Assembly (NCBI GenBank): GCA_003211535.1 | Contig: QCSJ01000012.1 | Location: 1 to 34,458 of the forward strand | Source: Synechococcus sp. AG-670-A05 | GTDB lineage: Bacteria > Cyanobacteriota > Cyanobacteriia > PCC-6307 > Cyanobiaceae | Direction of reading: 5' to 3' | Length of the DNA stretch: 34,458 nucleotides | Translations under genes and position numbers: made by a program | In this document: positions 7,800 through 14,891 of the stretch, piece after piece | Position numbering within the stretch: position 1 is the first letter of the stretch | How the letters are laid out: every line of letters begins with the position of its first letter | The notes under the pieces: model-generated | The model's database searches: none | Told to the model about the DNA's origin: nothing | What the model saw: the letters and a program-made list of their open reading frames with translations, nothing else

Positions 7800-7816
7800 G
7801 ATAAGCCAGGCTTATC
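7800..7816. promoter_or_regulatory. Perfect 17-bp palindrome downstream of prmA
   Basis: GATAAGCC (7800-7807) and GGCTTATC (7809-7816) are perfect inverted repeats around a single A, starting 13 bases after the prmA stop and 130 bases before the petF start. A one-base centre makes it more like a dimeric regulator site than a stable hairpin, and no T-run follows, so a terminator is less likely. The GATAAG half recurs singly at 7889-7894. Confidence 0.4.
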
Positions 7817-7896
7817 AGTGGGTGCTCTCCGATTGGTCCTGGTCGGTTGAGGGCTCAGAACCCGCGGGATCAGCCCTTGTCTGCAGTAGATAAGGG

Positions 7897-7912
7897 CGGT
7901 CCTGCAGGACCG
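7897..7912. promoter_or_regulatory. Perfect 16-bp palindrome upstream of petF
   Basis: CGGTCCTGCAGGACCG reads identically on both strands and ends 33 bases before the petF ATG. It lies where the petF promoter or 5' leader should be. It could be an operator or, in RNA, a leader stem. The central PstI-like CTGCAG makes it a contiguous palindrome with no spacer. Confidence 0.4.
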
Positions 7913-7945
7913 GCTCTCCGGGAACCTGTACGCATTCACCAAGTC

Positions 7946-8245
7946 ATGGCTTCCTACAAGGTCACCCTGGTCAGCGAGAGCGAAGGTCTCAACAAGACCA
8001 TCGAAGTGCCCGACGACCAGTACATCCTCGACGCTGCTGAAGAGCAGGGCATCGATCTGCCTTACTCCTGCCGCGCTGGCGCTTGCTCCACCTGCGCTGG
8101 CAAGATCACCGCTGGCACCGTGGATCAGTCCGACCAGAGCTTCCTGGATGACGATCAGATCGAAGCCGGTTTCGTGCTGACCTGCGTCGCCTACCCCACC
8201 TCCGACTGCACTATCAAGACCCACGCAGAGGAAGAGCTCTACTGA
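7946..8245 (+). CDS. petF: [2Fe-2S] ferredoxin, plant type
   Basis: PetF accepts electrons from photosystem I and passes them to FNR, nitrogen and sulfur assimilation enzymes and thioredoxin reductase. ATG at 7946 gives the standard 99-residue acidic protein starting MASYKVTL; the frame is open upstream but that region is leader. The cluster ligands are visible as Cys42, Cys47, Cys50 and Cys80 in [10 protein letters not shown] and LTC. The C-terminus (EEELY) is typical of photosynthetic ferredoxins. The gene stands alone, with a 158-base upstream gap holding two palindromes and a strong terminator 30 bases downstream, as expected for a highly expressed single-gene unit. Codon choice is strongly biased to C-ending codons compared with its neighbours, consistent with high expression. 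Confidence 0.97.
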   Translation: MASYKVTLVSESEGLNKTIEVPDDQYILDAAEEQGIDLPYSCRAGACSTCAGKITAGTVDQSDQSFLDDDQIEAGFVLTCVAYPTSDCTIKTHAEEELY

Positions 8246-8275
8246 GCTCTTTACCCAGTTTTGGTTTGTCACTTC

Positions 8276-8301
8276 AACCACCCCTGCGGGGGTGGTTTTT
8301 T
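8276..8301 (+). terminator. Rho-independent terminator of petF
   Basis: AACCACCCC (8276-8284) pairs perfectly with GGGGTGGTT (8289-8297) around a TGCG loop, followed by a T-run (8296-8301). It begins 30 bases after the petF stop. This is the clearest intrinsic terminator in the window. Confidence 0.93.
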
Positions 8302-8345
8302 GTTGCTCAGCACCCTTGCATGACCCTGAACGCACCGCTGTCGCC

Positions 8346-8795
8346 GTGAGCCGTCCCGATGTTGAGGAACTGCTGGAAGCTGGCAGCATTCATACAAGTC
8401 CCGGCGGGCAGTACAGCTTCCGCGTCATTGGCCCCTGCTGCCGCTTGTTCGATAGAGAAGAGCTGCCGTGGCCCTGCTGCCGTCTGGCCTGGCGCAGCAA
8501 GGAGCCCAGCTGGCGCCGGGTGGGACGTCGCTTCGTTCCCGACCTGGCTGCGCGGCGTTGCCCCTCCTACGCCGTTGAGCTGCTTCAGCCCGGTTCACGA
8601 CCAGCCGCCACGGTGCTGACGCTGTTTTCGGTGCGGTTCAGCAGTGGTCTTCAGGAATGGTGGTATAGCCGCCATCCCCGCTCGATGGAGCCCCGCAATC
8701 TCCTGCCTCCTGCCGCTGCTGAGCCAATAAAACCCTCGGTGGCTCTGAAGCCACTGGGGTCAGCGAATCTGACTGATCTCAGAGATCAGAAATAG
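8346..8795 (+). CDS. Hypothetical protein, unrecognised
   Basis: The reading frame from GTG at 8346 codes for 149 residues. It contains SPGGQYSFRVIGPCCRLFDREELPWPCCRL with two CC pairs, Trp/Arg-rich stretches, and a final Pro/Ala-rich tail. There is no signal peptide or membrane helix. It starts about 45 bases after the petF terminator and converges on psbV, overlapping its 3' end by ten bases. The last quarter of the frame coincides with the psbV terminator hairpin on the other strand, so the real protein may depend only on its first 115 or so residues. I do not recognise a family; the frame may be a lineage-specific cyanobacterial gene. Confidence 0.55.
   Translation: MSRPDVEELLEAGSIHTSPGGQYSFRVIGPCCRLFDREELPWPCCRLAWRSKEPSWRRVGRRFVPDLAARRCPSYAVELLQPGSRPAATVLTLFSVRFSSGLQEWWYSRHPRSMEPRNLLPPAAAEPIKPSVALKPLGSANLTDLRDQK
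8726..8760 (-). terminator. Rho-independent terminator of psbV
   Basis: Read on the minus strand, ACCCCAGTGGCT pairs with AGCCACCGAGGGT (one bulge and two G-T pairs) around a TCAG loop, and is followed by TTTTATT at 8732-8726. It starts 26 bases after the psbV stop. It lies inside the 3' part of the convergent hypothetical gene. Confidence 0.75.
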
Positions 8796-9298
8796 ATTTT
8801 GCCGCCACCCCAGGCCGTGCCCTGAACCTTGGGGGCCACCAGGATATAACCAGCCATCAGGCGAAGCTCTTCATCGGTGAGATCGCGCATGGCTGGATAA
8901 AGCTCAGCGTCGCGCATGCTGGGGTGCAGGTCGGCGATGCTGTATTCGCCGTCATAGGAGGTGGGGTCCTTCATGTAGTCCACCAGGGCGTCAACGTTGT
9001 CGCGGGCCGGGGTGGCGAGGGCCAGGGTTTCGGGATCGAGGCCAACGTTGTGGTTGGTCTTGGTGATGCCACCGGCATGGCAGGTGCCGCAGCTGGTGTT
9101 GAACACCTTGCGGCCGGTGTTGATCTCCTGCTCGCTGAAGGTCACCTCAGTGCCTTCAGGGTTGCCCGGAACGGTGAGGGTCTCGGAGTCCCAGCGAGCC
9201 GCTTCTACGGGGGACACCATCACCAGCCCGATCAGCACGGGAATCAGGATGAGAAGTCCCTTCAGGGATCGCTGCAGGGTTGTGAAAAGAGAGGCCAT
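8786..9298 (-). CDS. psbV: Photosystem II cytochrome c-550
   Basis: PsbV is a lumenal extrinsic subunit of photosystem II that stabilises the oxygen-evolving cluster. ATG at 9298 gives 170 residues; an upstream in-frame ATG at 9331 would add eleven. The protein has a signal peptide (hydrophobic core GLLILIPVLIGLVMV) with cleavage likely after PVEA. It has the single c-type haem site CGTCH followed by AGGITKTN and the VGLDPETLALATP block, and ends WGGGKIYF, typical of mature PsbV. The spacing from haem site to C-terminus is normal. It lies 74 bases downstream of rnz on the same strand and has its own terminator. Its presence supports Synechococcus rather than most Prochlorococcus. Confidence 0.96.
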   Translation of the reverse strand: MASLFTTLQRSLKGLLILIPVLIGLVMVSPVEAARWDSETLTVPGNPEGTEVTFSEQEINTGRKVFNTSCGTCHAGGITKTNHNVGLDPETLALATPARDNVDALVDYMKDPTSYDGEYSIADLHPSMRDAELYPAMRDLTDEELRLMAGYILVAPKVQGTAWGGGKIYF

Positions 9299-9372
9299 GA
9301 AGGACGCCGGGGATTGACGGACAAACCGCACAGAGCTCTTGTATCACGGCAAGTTGACCGTCCGTGGCGGAG

Positions 9373-10332
9373 TCACGAACTGTTGCAGCGGGGCTTCACG
9401 TCCAGGCTGAGGAAGTCCTTGGCCAGAACGGTGTTGGGAAAGATCGCCTGCGCTTCCTTCAACAGGTCATCGGGGCTCACCGGGTTGCCCGGCGCATATC
9501 GGGGACTGAGATGGGTGATCGCCAGTTGCCCCACGCCGGCTTCAGCCGCGGTCTGGGCCGCCATGGTGCTGGTGGAGTGCTGTTTCTGAAAGGCCATCTC
9601 CGCCTCGGCGTGGGCGAAGGTCGATTCGTGGATCAGCAGATCCACGCCCTGGGCAAGTTCAACAGCAGCGTCGCAGAACACGGTGTCGGTGCAGATCATC
9701 ACGCTGCCCCCCGGTCGCTCCCGGCCACAGAGGGTGGTGCCGTCGATGATGCGGCCATCCTCCAGGGTCACGCTCTCACCGCGCTTCAGCCGGGCATACA
9801 CGGGCCCTGGCGGGATGCCGAGGGCCTTAGCCTGAACGATGTCGAACCGCCCCGCTAGGGGCTTCTGGTCCACTCGGTAGGCGTAAGCCGGCACCCGGTG
9901 GGTCAGGGGTGTGCAGCGCACGGTGAGCGCGTCGTCTTCGAACAGCACGGTTCCCTGCTCAGCCGCCGGCCGTGAGCGGTGCACCTGAAGCGGATAGCCG
10001 ATGCGGGTTGAGCTGGTGTTCAGGGCACCGTTGAGGAAGGAGTCGAGCTGATCGGGGCCATAGAGATCCACCCCCTCCTGGCAGGAGCCGGACAACCCCA
10101 GGCTGGCCAGCAACCCCGGCAGCCCGAAGACGTGATCACCATGCATGTGGGTGATAAACACCCGCCGCAGCTGCGACAGGCGCAGATCGCTGCGCAGAAA
10201 CTGATGTTGCGTGCCCTCGCCACAGTCGAACAGCCACATCTCCGACCGCTGGGGCAGACGCAGGGCCACGGCGGAGACGTTGCGCGCCCGGGTGGGCACG
10301 CCGGAACTGGTACCTAGAAAGGTGACCTGCAA
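9373..10332 (-). CDS. rnz: Ribonuclease Z
   Basis: RNase Z is a zinc-dependent endonuclease that cuts 3' trailers from tRNA precursors lacking an encoded CCA. The 319-residue length is that of the short ElaC/RNase Z form. The beta-lactamase-fold signature HMHGDH is at residues 62-67, preceded by [11 protein letters not shown] (34-44), and the later ligands lie in CTDTVF and LLIHESTF. The tRNA-Val gene in this window lacks an encoded CCA, so it is a plausible substrate. The gene begins close to a divergent SpoIID-domain gene, so the two share a very short promoter region. Confidence 0.96.
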   Translation of the reverse strand: MQVTFLGTSSGVPTRARNVSAVALRLPQRSEMWLFDCGEGTQHQFLRSDLRLSQLRRVFITHMHGDHVFGLPGLLASLGLSGSCQEGVDLYGPDQLDSFLNGALNTSSTRIGYPLQVHRSRPAAEQGTVLFEDDALTVRCTPLTHRVPAYAYRVDQKPLAGRFDIVQAKALGIPPGPVYARLKRGESVTLEDGRIIDGTTLCGRERPGGSVMICTDTVFCDAAVELAQGVDLLIHESTFAHAEAEMAFQKQHSTSTMAAQTAAEAGVGQLAITHLSPRYAPGNPVSPDDLLKEAQAIFPNTVLAKDFLSLDVKPRCNSS

Positions 10333-10413
10333 GGCCGCTGATCCTCAGTGGACATGCTGCCATCTGGCTGGCCCTGGACAGGCGGGGCACACTGGGGCGC
10401 ATTCTGGTGTTGC

Positions 10414-11754
10414 GTGCGTTTCGCTCCGATCGTCACTCTGATGGGCTGTGTCGTCCTCAGCGCTATCGCTCCGCCAGCTGCTGCTCCCCTGGGACGTGAA
10501 CCGCAGATGCGCGTGCTGGTCCAGGAGGGGGAGCGGCTCGCCCTGCGGGCCGACGGCACGCATTTGTTTCAGGTGCGGGGTCTGCCAGGGGGCACCCGCA
10601 CATTGCGTAGCCTGGTGCTGAGCCTTCGTGGTGGAGCACTGCTGGCGGAACTGGATGGCGAGCAGCAGCGACTCCCTGCCGGCAGCCTGCTTCAGGTGCA
10701 ATCCAATGATCCCCACGGGATCTGGCTGGGCCAGCGCCGTTATCGGGGTGAGCTGCGCCTCAGCGGCCGCGGTGGGCAGCTCAGGGCCGTCAACGCCCTC
10801 GGCATCGAGACTTATTTGATGAGTGTGGTGGGCAGTGAGATGCCCCATGCGTGGCCGCTGGCCGCTCTCCAGGCACAGGCTGTCGCTGCGCGCACCTATG
10901 CCCTCCAGCAACGCAGCCGGGGGGGGGGCTGGGACCTGAAAGCCACGGTATCCAGCCAGGTGTACCTGGGTGTCGAGTCCGAGACTCCGAGCACCCGTCA
11001 GGCTGTGGCCAGCACCCGCTCACTGGTGCTGGTGCACGGCGGCCGGTTGATCAATGCTGTTTTCCACAGCAGTTCCGGCGGGGTCACCGAGGCCAGCGGC
11101 ATGGTCTGGCGCAATCAGCTCCCCTACCTAGTAAGCGTGCCGGACCATGACCAGCACAGTCCGATGCATCGCTGGCAGGAGCGGTTCGACAAGGAGGGGC
11201 TAAGCCAGCGTCTGCCGGAAACCGGTGGCGTTGATTTCGTGGAGGTGCTGAGCCGCAGTGCCAGTGGACGGGTCCGGCAGGCACGGCTGCAGGGGCCGCG
11301 GGGGTCACTGTTGCTCAGCGGCGCGGATCTCCGCCGTCGTCTTGGCCTAAAGAGCACCCTGGTGAACTTTGAGATGGTGCCGTCCCTGGCACCGCCGGAA
11401 CCGCTTCCGGCCCTCCGGACAACGCCAGTTCAGGGCGGCTCCAGGCTTGCTCAGATCACGGCTTCGGTGTCACGCCCACGCCCACGCCCACGCCCACGCC
11501 AGGCTCTGTTGGGGTGGCTCGGCCGCGAGCGTCGGCGAGCGCTGCCGGGGTGGCAGCTGCTGGTGACGGGGCAAGGCCATGGCCACGGCGTGGGCATGAG
11601 CCAGTGGGGGGCTAACGGCCTGGCCAGGCAGGGCGCCGATTTCCGCACGATCCTTCGCCATTATTACCAGGGGGCTGTGGTTATGCCCTACCAACCGCAT
11701 CACGACGGGTCAGTGGCGCAGACCTGGCCATTGGCGCCAGCTTGGAGGGGTTGA
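10414..11754 (+). CDS. SpoIID/LytB domain-containing exported protein
   Basis: SpoIID-type proteins are lytic transglycosylases that cut glycan strands in sporulating Bacillus. Cyanobacterial members are presumed to act on envelope glycan, but their role is not established. I take GTG at 10414, because MRFAPIVTLMGCVVLSAIAP then reads as a signal peptide; GTG at 10348 is also in frame. The SpoIID domain runs from about VNALGIETYLMSVVGSEMP through LQAQAVAARTYAL and FHSSSGGVTE. It resumes near the C-terminus with GQGHGHGVGMSQWGANGLA and ILRHYYQGA. Between these lies a linker with RPRPRPRPR encoded by a hexamer repeat. A run of ten Gs sits in the domain core. Confidence 0.88.
   Translation: MRFAPIVTLMGCVVLSAIAPPAAAPLGREPQMRVLVQEGERLALRADGTHLFQVRGLPGGTRTLRSLVLSLRGGALLAELDGEQQRLPAGSLLQVQSNDPHGIWLGQRRYRGELRLSGRGGQLRAVNALGIETYLMSVVGSEMPHAWPLAALQAQAVAARTYALQQRSRGGGWDLKATVSSQVYLGVESETPSTRQAVASTRSLVLVHGGRLINAVFHSSSGGVTEASGMVWRNQLPYLVSVPDHDQHSPMHRWQERFDKEGLSQRLPETGGVDFVEVLSRSASGRVRQARLQGPRGSLLLSGADLRRRLGLKSTLVNFEMVPSLAPPEPLPALRTTPVQGGSRLAQITASVSRPRPRPRPRQALLGWLGRERRRALPGWQLLVTGQGHGHGVGMSQWGANGLARQGADFRTILRHYYQGAVVMPYQPHHDGSVAQTWPLAPAWRG
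10919..10928 (+). repeat. G10 homopolymer within the SpoIID-domain gene
   Basis: Ten consecutive Gs encode part of the RGGG stretch of the SpoIID domain. A slip of one base would shift the frame in the middle of the catalytic domain. It is the longest homopolymer I noticed in a coding region here. Confidence 0.85.
11471..11500 (+). repeat. Five tandem copies of the hexamer CACGCC
   Basis: Five exact copies of a six-base unit encode alternating Arg-Pro residues in the linker of the SpoIID-domain protein. Because the unit is six bases, copy-number change would lengthen or shorten the linker without breaking the frame. Confidence 0.9.
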
Positions 11755-11767
11755 CCCGGCACTGTCG

Positions 11768-12550
11768 TTGCCCTCTTTCTCCATCGTTGCGGATCCGCCG
11801 CGTTCCGCTGAGGTGTTGTGCTCAAGGCTGGTGTGCCATCTGGAGCAATCCCTCTATCAGACTCTTCAGAACCCGGCGGCCAGTCGGCCCCTGGGGTTGG
11901 CCACCGGGCGCACGATGGAGCCGCTCTATGCCGCCCTAGTGAAGCGCTTGCTGAGCTGGCCCCCGGATGATCTCGCTACCCTGCGGCGGAGCTGGTGCAG
12001 CTTCAACCTGGATGAGTACCTGGGGCTGCCGGTGGGCGATCCGCGCAGCTACAGAAGCTTTATGAACGATTGGCTGGGACGGCCGTTGGCGCTACCGGAG
12101 GGGGCCTTGCAGCTACCTGATGGGCAGGCCGCTGACGTGGATTCTGCCGCTCTTGCGTTCCAAGCCGCGCTGCAGGCCAGGGGAGGGATCGGCGTGCAGC
12201 TGCTGGGGTTAGGCAGCAATGGCCATGTGGGCTTCAACGAGCCCCCTTGCGGTCGGGAGCAACCCTGCCGTGTGGTGAAGCTCTCGGCGGCGACACGACA
12301 GCAGAACGCCGCCCTGTTCAGTGGTGACCCCGAGGCGGTGCCGCCCCGGGCTATCACCCTTGGGCTGAAGGAGATCATGGCGGCTGAGCAGATCCACCTG
12401 GTGGTCACCGGCTGCGGCAAAGCCCCCATCCTTGGCCGCCTGTTGGCCATGGATCGGCCTGATCCCGCCCTGCCGGCCAGCTGGTTGCTGGAGCACCCTC
12501 GGGTCAACCTCTGGGCCGATGCGGAGGCCCTGTCGCTCTCCTTAGCTTGA
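11768..12550 (+). CDS. nagB: Glucosamine-6-phosphate deaminase-like protein
   Basis: NagB converts glucosamine-6-phosphate to fructose-6-phosphate and ammonia. The 260-residue protein has PLGLATGRTMEPLY as phosphate-binding loop (about residues 41-54), FNLDEYLGLP with the catalytic Asp, and GLGSNGHVGFNEPP with the catalytic His and Glu. The residue before Gly-His is Asn, where E. coli has Asp141; from memory, Asn is common in NagB proteins of Gram-positive bacteria, so this need not mean loss of activity. The family also contains 6-phosphogluconolactonases, but FNEP favours the deaminase. The start is TTG at 11768, 13 bases after the SpoIID-gene stop, suggesting an operon for amino-sugar release and recycling. 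Confidence 0.85.
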   Translation: MPSFSIVADPPRSAEVLCSRLVCHLEQSLYQTLQNPAASRPLGLATGRTMEPLYAALVKRLLSWPPDDLATLRRSWCSFNLDEYLGLPVGDPRSYRSFMNDWLGRPLALPEGALQLPDGQAADVDSAALAFQAALQARGGIGVQLLGLGSNGHVGFNEPPCGREQPCRVVKLSAATRQQNAALFSGDPEAVPPRAITLGLKEIMAAEQIHLVVTGCGKAPILGRLLAMDRPDPALPASWLLEHPRVNLWADAEALSLSLA

Positions 12551-12571
12551 GCACCTGAACAAGTCGCTTCG

Positions 12572-12835
12572 ATGAGCATCGATCCAGTGGGACGCCGCAT
12601 GGAGCAGAGCTTTGAAGCGGAGCACTGGACGCGCTTCATTCAGGACTGTCAGGACATCTAGCAGCTGCGGGAGACGGCCCTGGCGTTGGTGCAGCAGCTG
12701 ACGCAGCAGAGGGCCGCCAGCGCCTGGATGGCCAGCCGCGCCTCGGAATCGGAGAACGCCAAGTTGCAGATGCTGGCCCGGATGATCCGCCAGACCGACG
12801 ACAGCAGCGAGGAATCCCCCGATCGGGGGATTTGA
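12572..12835 (+). pseudogene. Small soluble protein gene interrupted by an in-frame TAG
   Basis: From ATG at 12572 the frame reads 29 residues ending in HWTRFIQDCQDI, meets TAG at 12659-12661, and then continues in the same frame for 57 codons to TGA at 12833-12835. The second part (QLRETALALVQQLTQQRAAS, then WMASRASESENAKLQMLARM) is a helical, charged, clearly protein-like sequence that follows smoothly from the first. Replacing the TAG by one amino acid gives an 87-residue two-helix protein. A one-base change from GAG or CAG would produce this TAG. Other genes in the window (kaiB, bamA) end in TAG, so general suppression is unlikely. It follows nagB by 21 bases. I do not recognise a named family. 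Confidence 0.7.
12813..12832. repeat. Perfect 20-bp palindrome at a gene end
   Basis: AATCCCCC and GGGGGATT flank GATC, forming a contiguous 20-base palindrome that ends just before the TGA at 12833. It may act as a bidirectional transcription stop between this gene and the convergent Nif11 gene, although no long T-run follows on either side. It also encodes the last residues (SPDRGI) of the interrupted gene. Confidence 0.6.
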
Positions 12836-12883
12836 TCCTGTAGCGAAAGACCGACAGTGTTGATCTCGACTTCGCTGAAGGAT

Positions 12884-13057
12884 TCAGCCGTGGTCTTTCT
12901 GCCAGCGGCTGAGGCTGGCGGGGGAGAACTTGTGGCCGTGGCGGGCGGCCACCTTCACCACACAGGAGTTGTCCTTGCCGCAACGTTGCACCTCAGCACG
13001 GATGTTGTCGTTGCTCTGAACGCGGGACATGAACGTTTCCAGTTGCTTCATCGACAT
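12884..13057 (-). CDS. Nif11-domain small protein
   Basis: The minus strand from ATG 13057 to TGA 12884-12886 codes for 57 residues. Residues 1-50 match the Nif11 domain: MKQLETFMSRVQSN, then IRAEVQRC and VVKVAARHGHKFSPASLSRW, as in the family pattern of an LExF start, a central helix and an A-xx-GF-FS end. Nif11 domains serve as leader regions of lanthipeptide (prochlorosin) and related precursors in marine picocyanobacteria, and also occur alone. Here the protein ends at KDHG with no Gly-Gly cleavage site and no Cys-rich core, and no lanthipeptide synthetase lies nearby, so it is a stand-alone or core-less member. A GGAG lies about ten bases upstream of the start. Two cysteines (27 and 32) are present. 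Confidence 0.82.
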   Translation of the reverse strand: MSMKQLETFMSRVQSNDNIRAEVQRCGKDNSCVVKVAARHGHKFSPASLSRWQKDHG

Positions 13058-13172
13058 GGAATCGGGTCTCCGGAAGGGATGACTCCGGCCTAGCTACTGC
13101 CTCTGTGTGCTCCCGAACACGAAAGGATTGGTCCGGATTTCCACACAGCGTGTTGTGATTGCTTGCGCATTA

Positions 13173-13922
13173 CTAGGTGTAAAGGTCCAGGTTTTGATCG
13201 AAGTTGAGATTGGTGCTGATGCTGCGCACGTCGTCCAAGCAATCGAGGGCATCTAGCAACCTGAGGCACTGGCGGGCGGTTTCGTCATTGCTGATCTCCA
13301 CGCTGGTCAGGGCTGTCCAGCTGTGGCCCCACTCCTGTACCGTCCAGCCCTGCTGACGCAGACCGTCCTGCAGGGCCTCCAGGCTGGGGAAGGGGCCATG
13401 CACCGTTGCGGAGTCGTCCTCCAGCAGCTCATAGCTATCGGCATCGAGCTCCAGCAAATTGTCCAGCAGCCGCTCTTCATCGGCAGCCGTGGCCTGAATG
13501 CTCACTTCACTGCGGTGGGTGAACAGGTAGGCGACGCAACCACTTTCGCCAAGGTTGCCGCCGTTCTTGCTGAAGGCCAGCCGCAGATCGGCCGCCGTTC
13601 GATTGCGGTTGTCCGTGAGGGCTTCCACCAACACGGCCATGCCGGCCGGGCCATAACCCTCGTAGCGCACCTCCTCCAGTTGGGTGCCATCCCCCCCCTG
13701 GCCGGACCCCTTGGCGATGGCTCGTTCGATGTTGGCGGCTGGAACTCCAGCAGCCTTGGCCTTACTAATCGCCGTACGCAGCTGAAAGTTTCCAGATGGA
13801 TCCGCTCCATCCCGTGCCGCCACCATGATCTCGCGACCGAGGCGGGTGAAAACAGCACCCCTCTTGGCATCCACCACCGCTTTGGTGCGCTTGATCTGGG
13901 ACCATTTGCTATGGCCGGCCAT
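13173..13922 (-). CDS. yebC: YebC/PmpR family protein
   Basis: This is a 249-residue YebC family protein. The family is annotated as transcriptional regulators, and some members have been reported to act in translation, aiding ribosomes at proline stretches; which role applies here cannot be told from sequence. The N-terminal [22 protein letters not shown] (written in part) is nearly invariant in the family. The middle carries [21 protein letters not shown] (residues about 89-109) and [14 protein letters not shown]. Length is normal. It lies 39 bases downstream of truB on the same strand and is probably cotranscribed with it. Confidence 0.95.
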   Translation of the reverse strand: MAGHSKWSQIKRTKAVVDAKRGAVFTRLGREIMVAARDGADPSGNFQLRTAISKAKAAGVPAANIERAIAKGSGQGGDGTQLEEVRYEGYGPAGMAVLVEALTDNRNRTAADLRLAFSKNGGNLGESGCVAYLFTHRSEVSIQATAADEERLLDNLLELDADSYELLEDDSATVHGPFPSLEALQDGLRQQGWTVQEWGHSWTALTSVEISNDETARQCLRLLDALDCLDDVRSISTNLNFDQNLDLYT

Positions 13923-13961
13923 CGCTTTTGAGCGCCCTGCAACGCTGCTGGCGCACGGACC

Positions 13962-14837
13962 CTAGCCGTTCGCATCAAACACCACCTTGGGTTGCAATTG
14001 ATCGCCTTCCTGGCGCAGGCCTATGCCCGCCATGCTGCCGTCGGCATCGCAGACCACCACCGCATCGCCTGGGCCAGGCTCCAGGTTCAGTCGACGGCCA
14101 CAGCGCCAGTCGACCTCCTCGCTCGCGGTGAGCTGGCGGCGGGGCAGATGCTTCAGGGCCAGCAGCGGTGACAGGGGTGGCGGAGGTATGGCGTCCGTTT
14201 CCGGCAGCGCCTGGGCCTGGTATTCGCTGAAGCCGAGGGCCTGGGTGCGGCGCAGTTGGGCCAGGCAGCCACCGCAGCCCAGCTGTTCGCCGAGATCGCG
14301 AGCGAGGGAGCGGATATACGTGCCGGCGGAGCAGTGCACCTCGATGGTCAGCTGCCCCCGGCTGGTGTCCCAGTGCAGCAGCTGTAGGCGGTGGATGGTC
14401 ACCGGCCGCGGAGGCAGGTCCATCTGCTCCCCTCTCCGAGCGCGGGCATGGGCCCGTTCGCCGCCCACATGCACGGCGGACACCTGAGGCGGGCATTGCT
14501 GGATCGGGCCGCGGAACAGGTTCAGGGCGATCTCCAGAGCCTCGAGCGGCAGATCAGGCCAGTGGCCCTGGCGCAGCAGATCCCCCTCCAGGTCGTCGCT
14601 GCTGGTGACCCGTCCTAGCTGGATCACCCCCCGGTAGGTCTTCTCACCGGGGAGGTAGGGCAGCAGGCGCGTGGCGGGGCCGAGGGCGATCGGCAGGACC
14701 CCCGTCGCCGCAGGGTCCAGGGTGCCGCCATGACCCACCCGCTTGAGGCCATAGCAGCGCCGCAGACGGCTGACGCAGCTGTGAGAGGTGAGCCCTGCGG
14801 GTTTGTCGATTACCACGAAGCCGAAGGGGCCGTCCAA
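13962..14837 (-). CDS. truB: tRNA pseudouridine-55 synthase
   Basis: TruB converts uridine 55 in the T loop of tRNAs to pseudouridine. The family core begins GFVVIDKPAGLTSHSCVSRLRR, and the catalytic Asp is in VGHGGTLDPAATGVLPIALG. EKTYRGVIQLGRVTSSDDLEGDL and the SAGTYIRSLARDLG motif near the middle are also typical, followed by a PUA-like C-terminal region (PGDAVVVCDADGSMAGIG). I place the start at TTG 14837, giving 291 residues. The frame is open further upstream, but that stretch runs under the divergent methyltransferase gene and does not resemble TruB. The start therefore rests on homology, not on a strong ribosome site. Confidence 0.93.
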   Translation of the reverse strand: MDGPFGFVVIDKPAGLTSHSCVSRLRRCYGLKRVGHGGTLDPAATGVLPIALGPATRLLPYLPGEKTYRGVIQLGRVTSSDDLEGDLLRQGHWPDLPLEALEIALNLFRGPIQQCPPQVSAVHVGGERAHARARRGEQMDLPPRPVTIHRLQLLHWDTSRGQLTIEVHCSAGTYIRSLARDLGEQLGCGGCLAQLRRTQALGFSEYQAQALPETDAIPPPPLSPLLALKHLPRRQLTASEEVDWRCGRRLNLEPGPGDAVVVCDADGSMAGIGLRQEGDQLQPKVVFDANG

Positions 14838-14891
14838 GAGTTGTGGTCGTCGTGACCCCAGACTGTTGCATCCCAATGGTCCAGCGACGCC

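Noticed and set aside
11060-11068. Perfect TTTTCCACA nonamer as another DnaA site
   Set aside because: It lies alone inside the conserved part of the SpoIID-domain gene and is most simply explained by the codons there.
12230-12242. Asn in place of E. coli NagB Asp141 as a sign of inactivity
   Set aside because: As I recall, the NGH form occurs in many NagB proteins of Gram-positive bacteria, so the change alone does not argue for loss of function.
12659-12661. TAG read as an amino acid throughout this genome
   Set aside because: kaiB and bamA end normally in TAG, so general recoding would extend core proteins.
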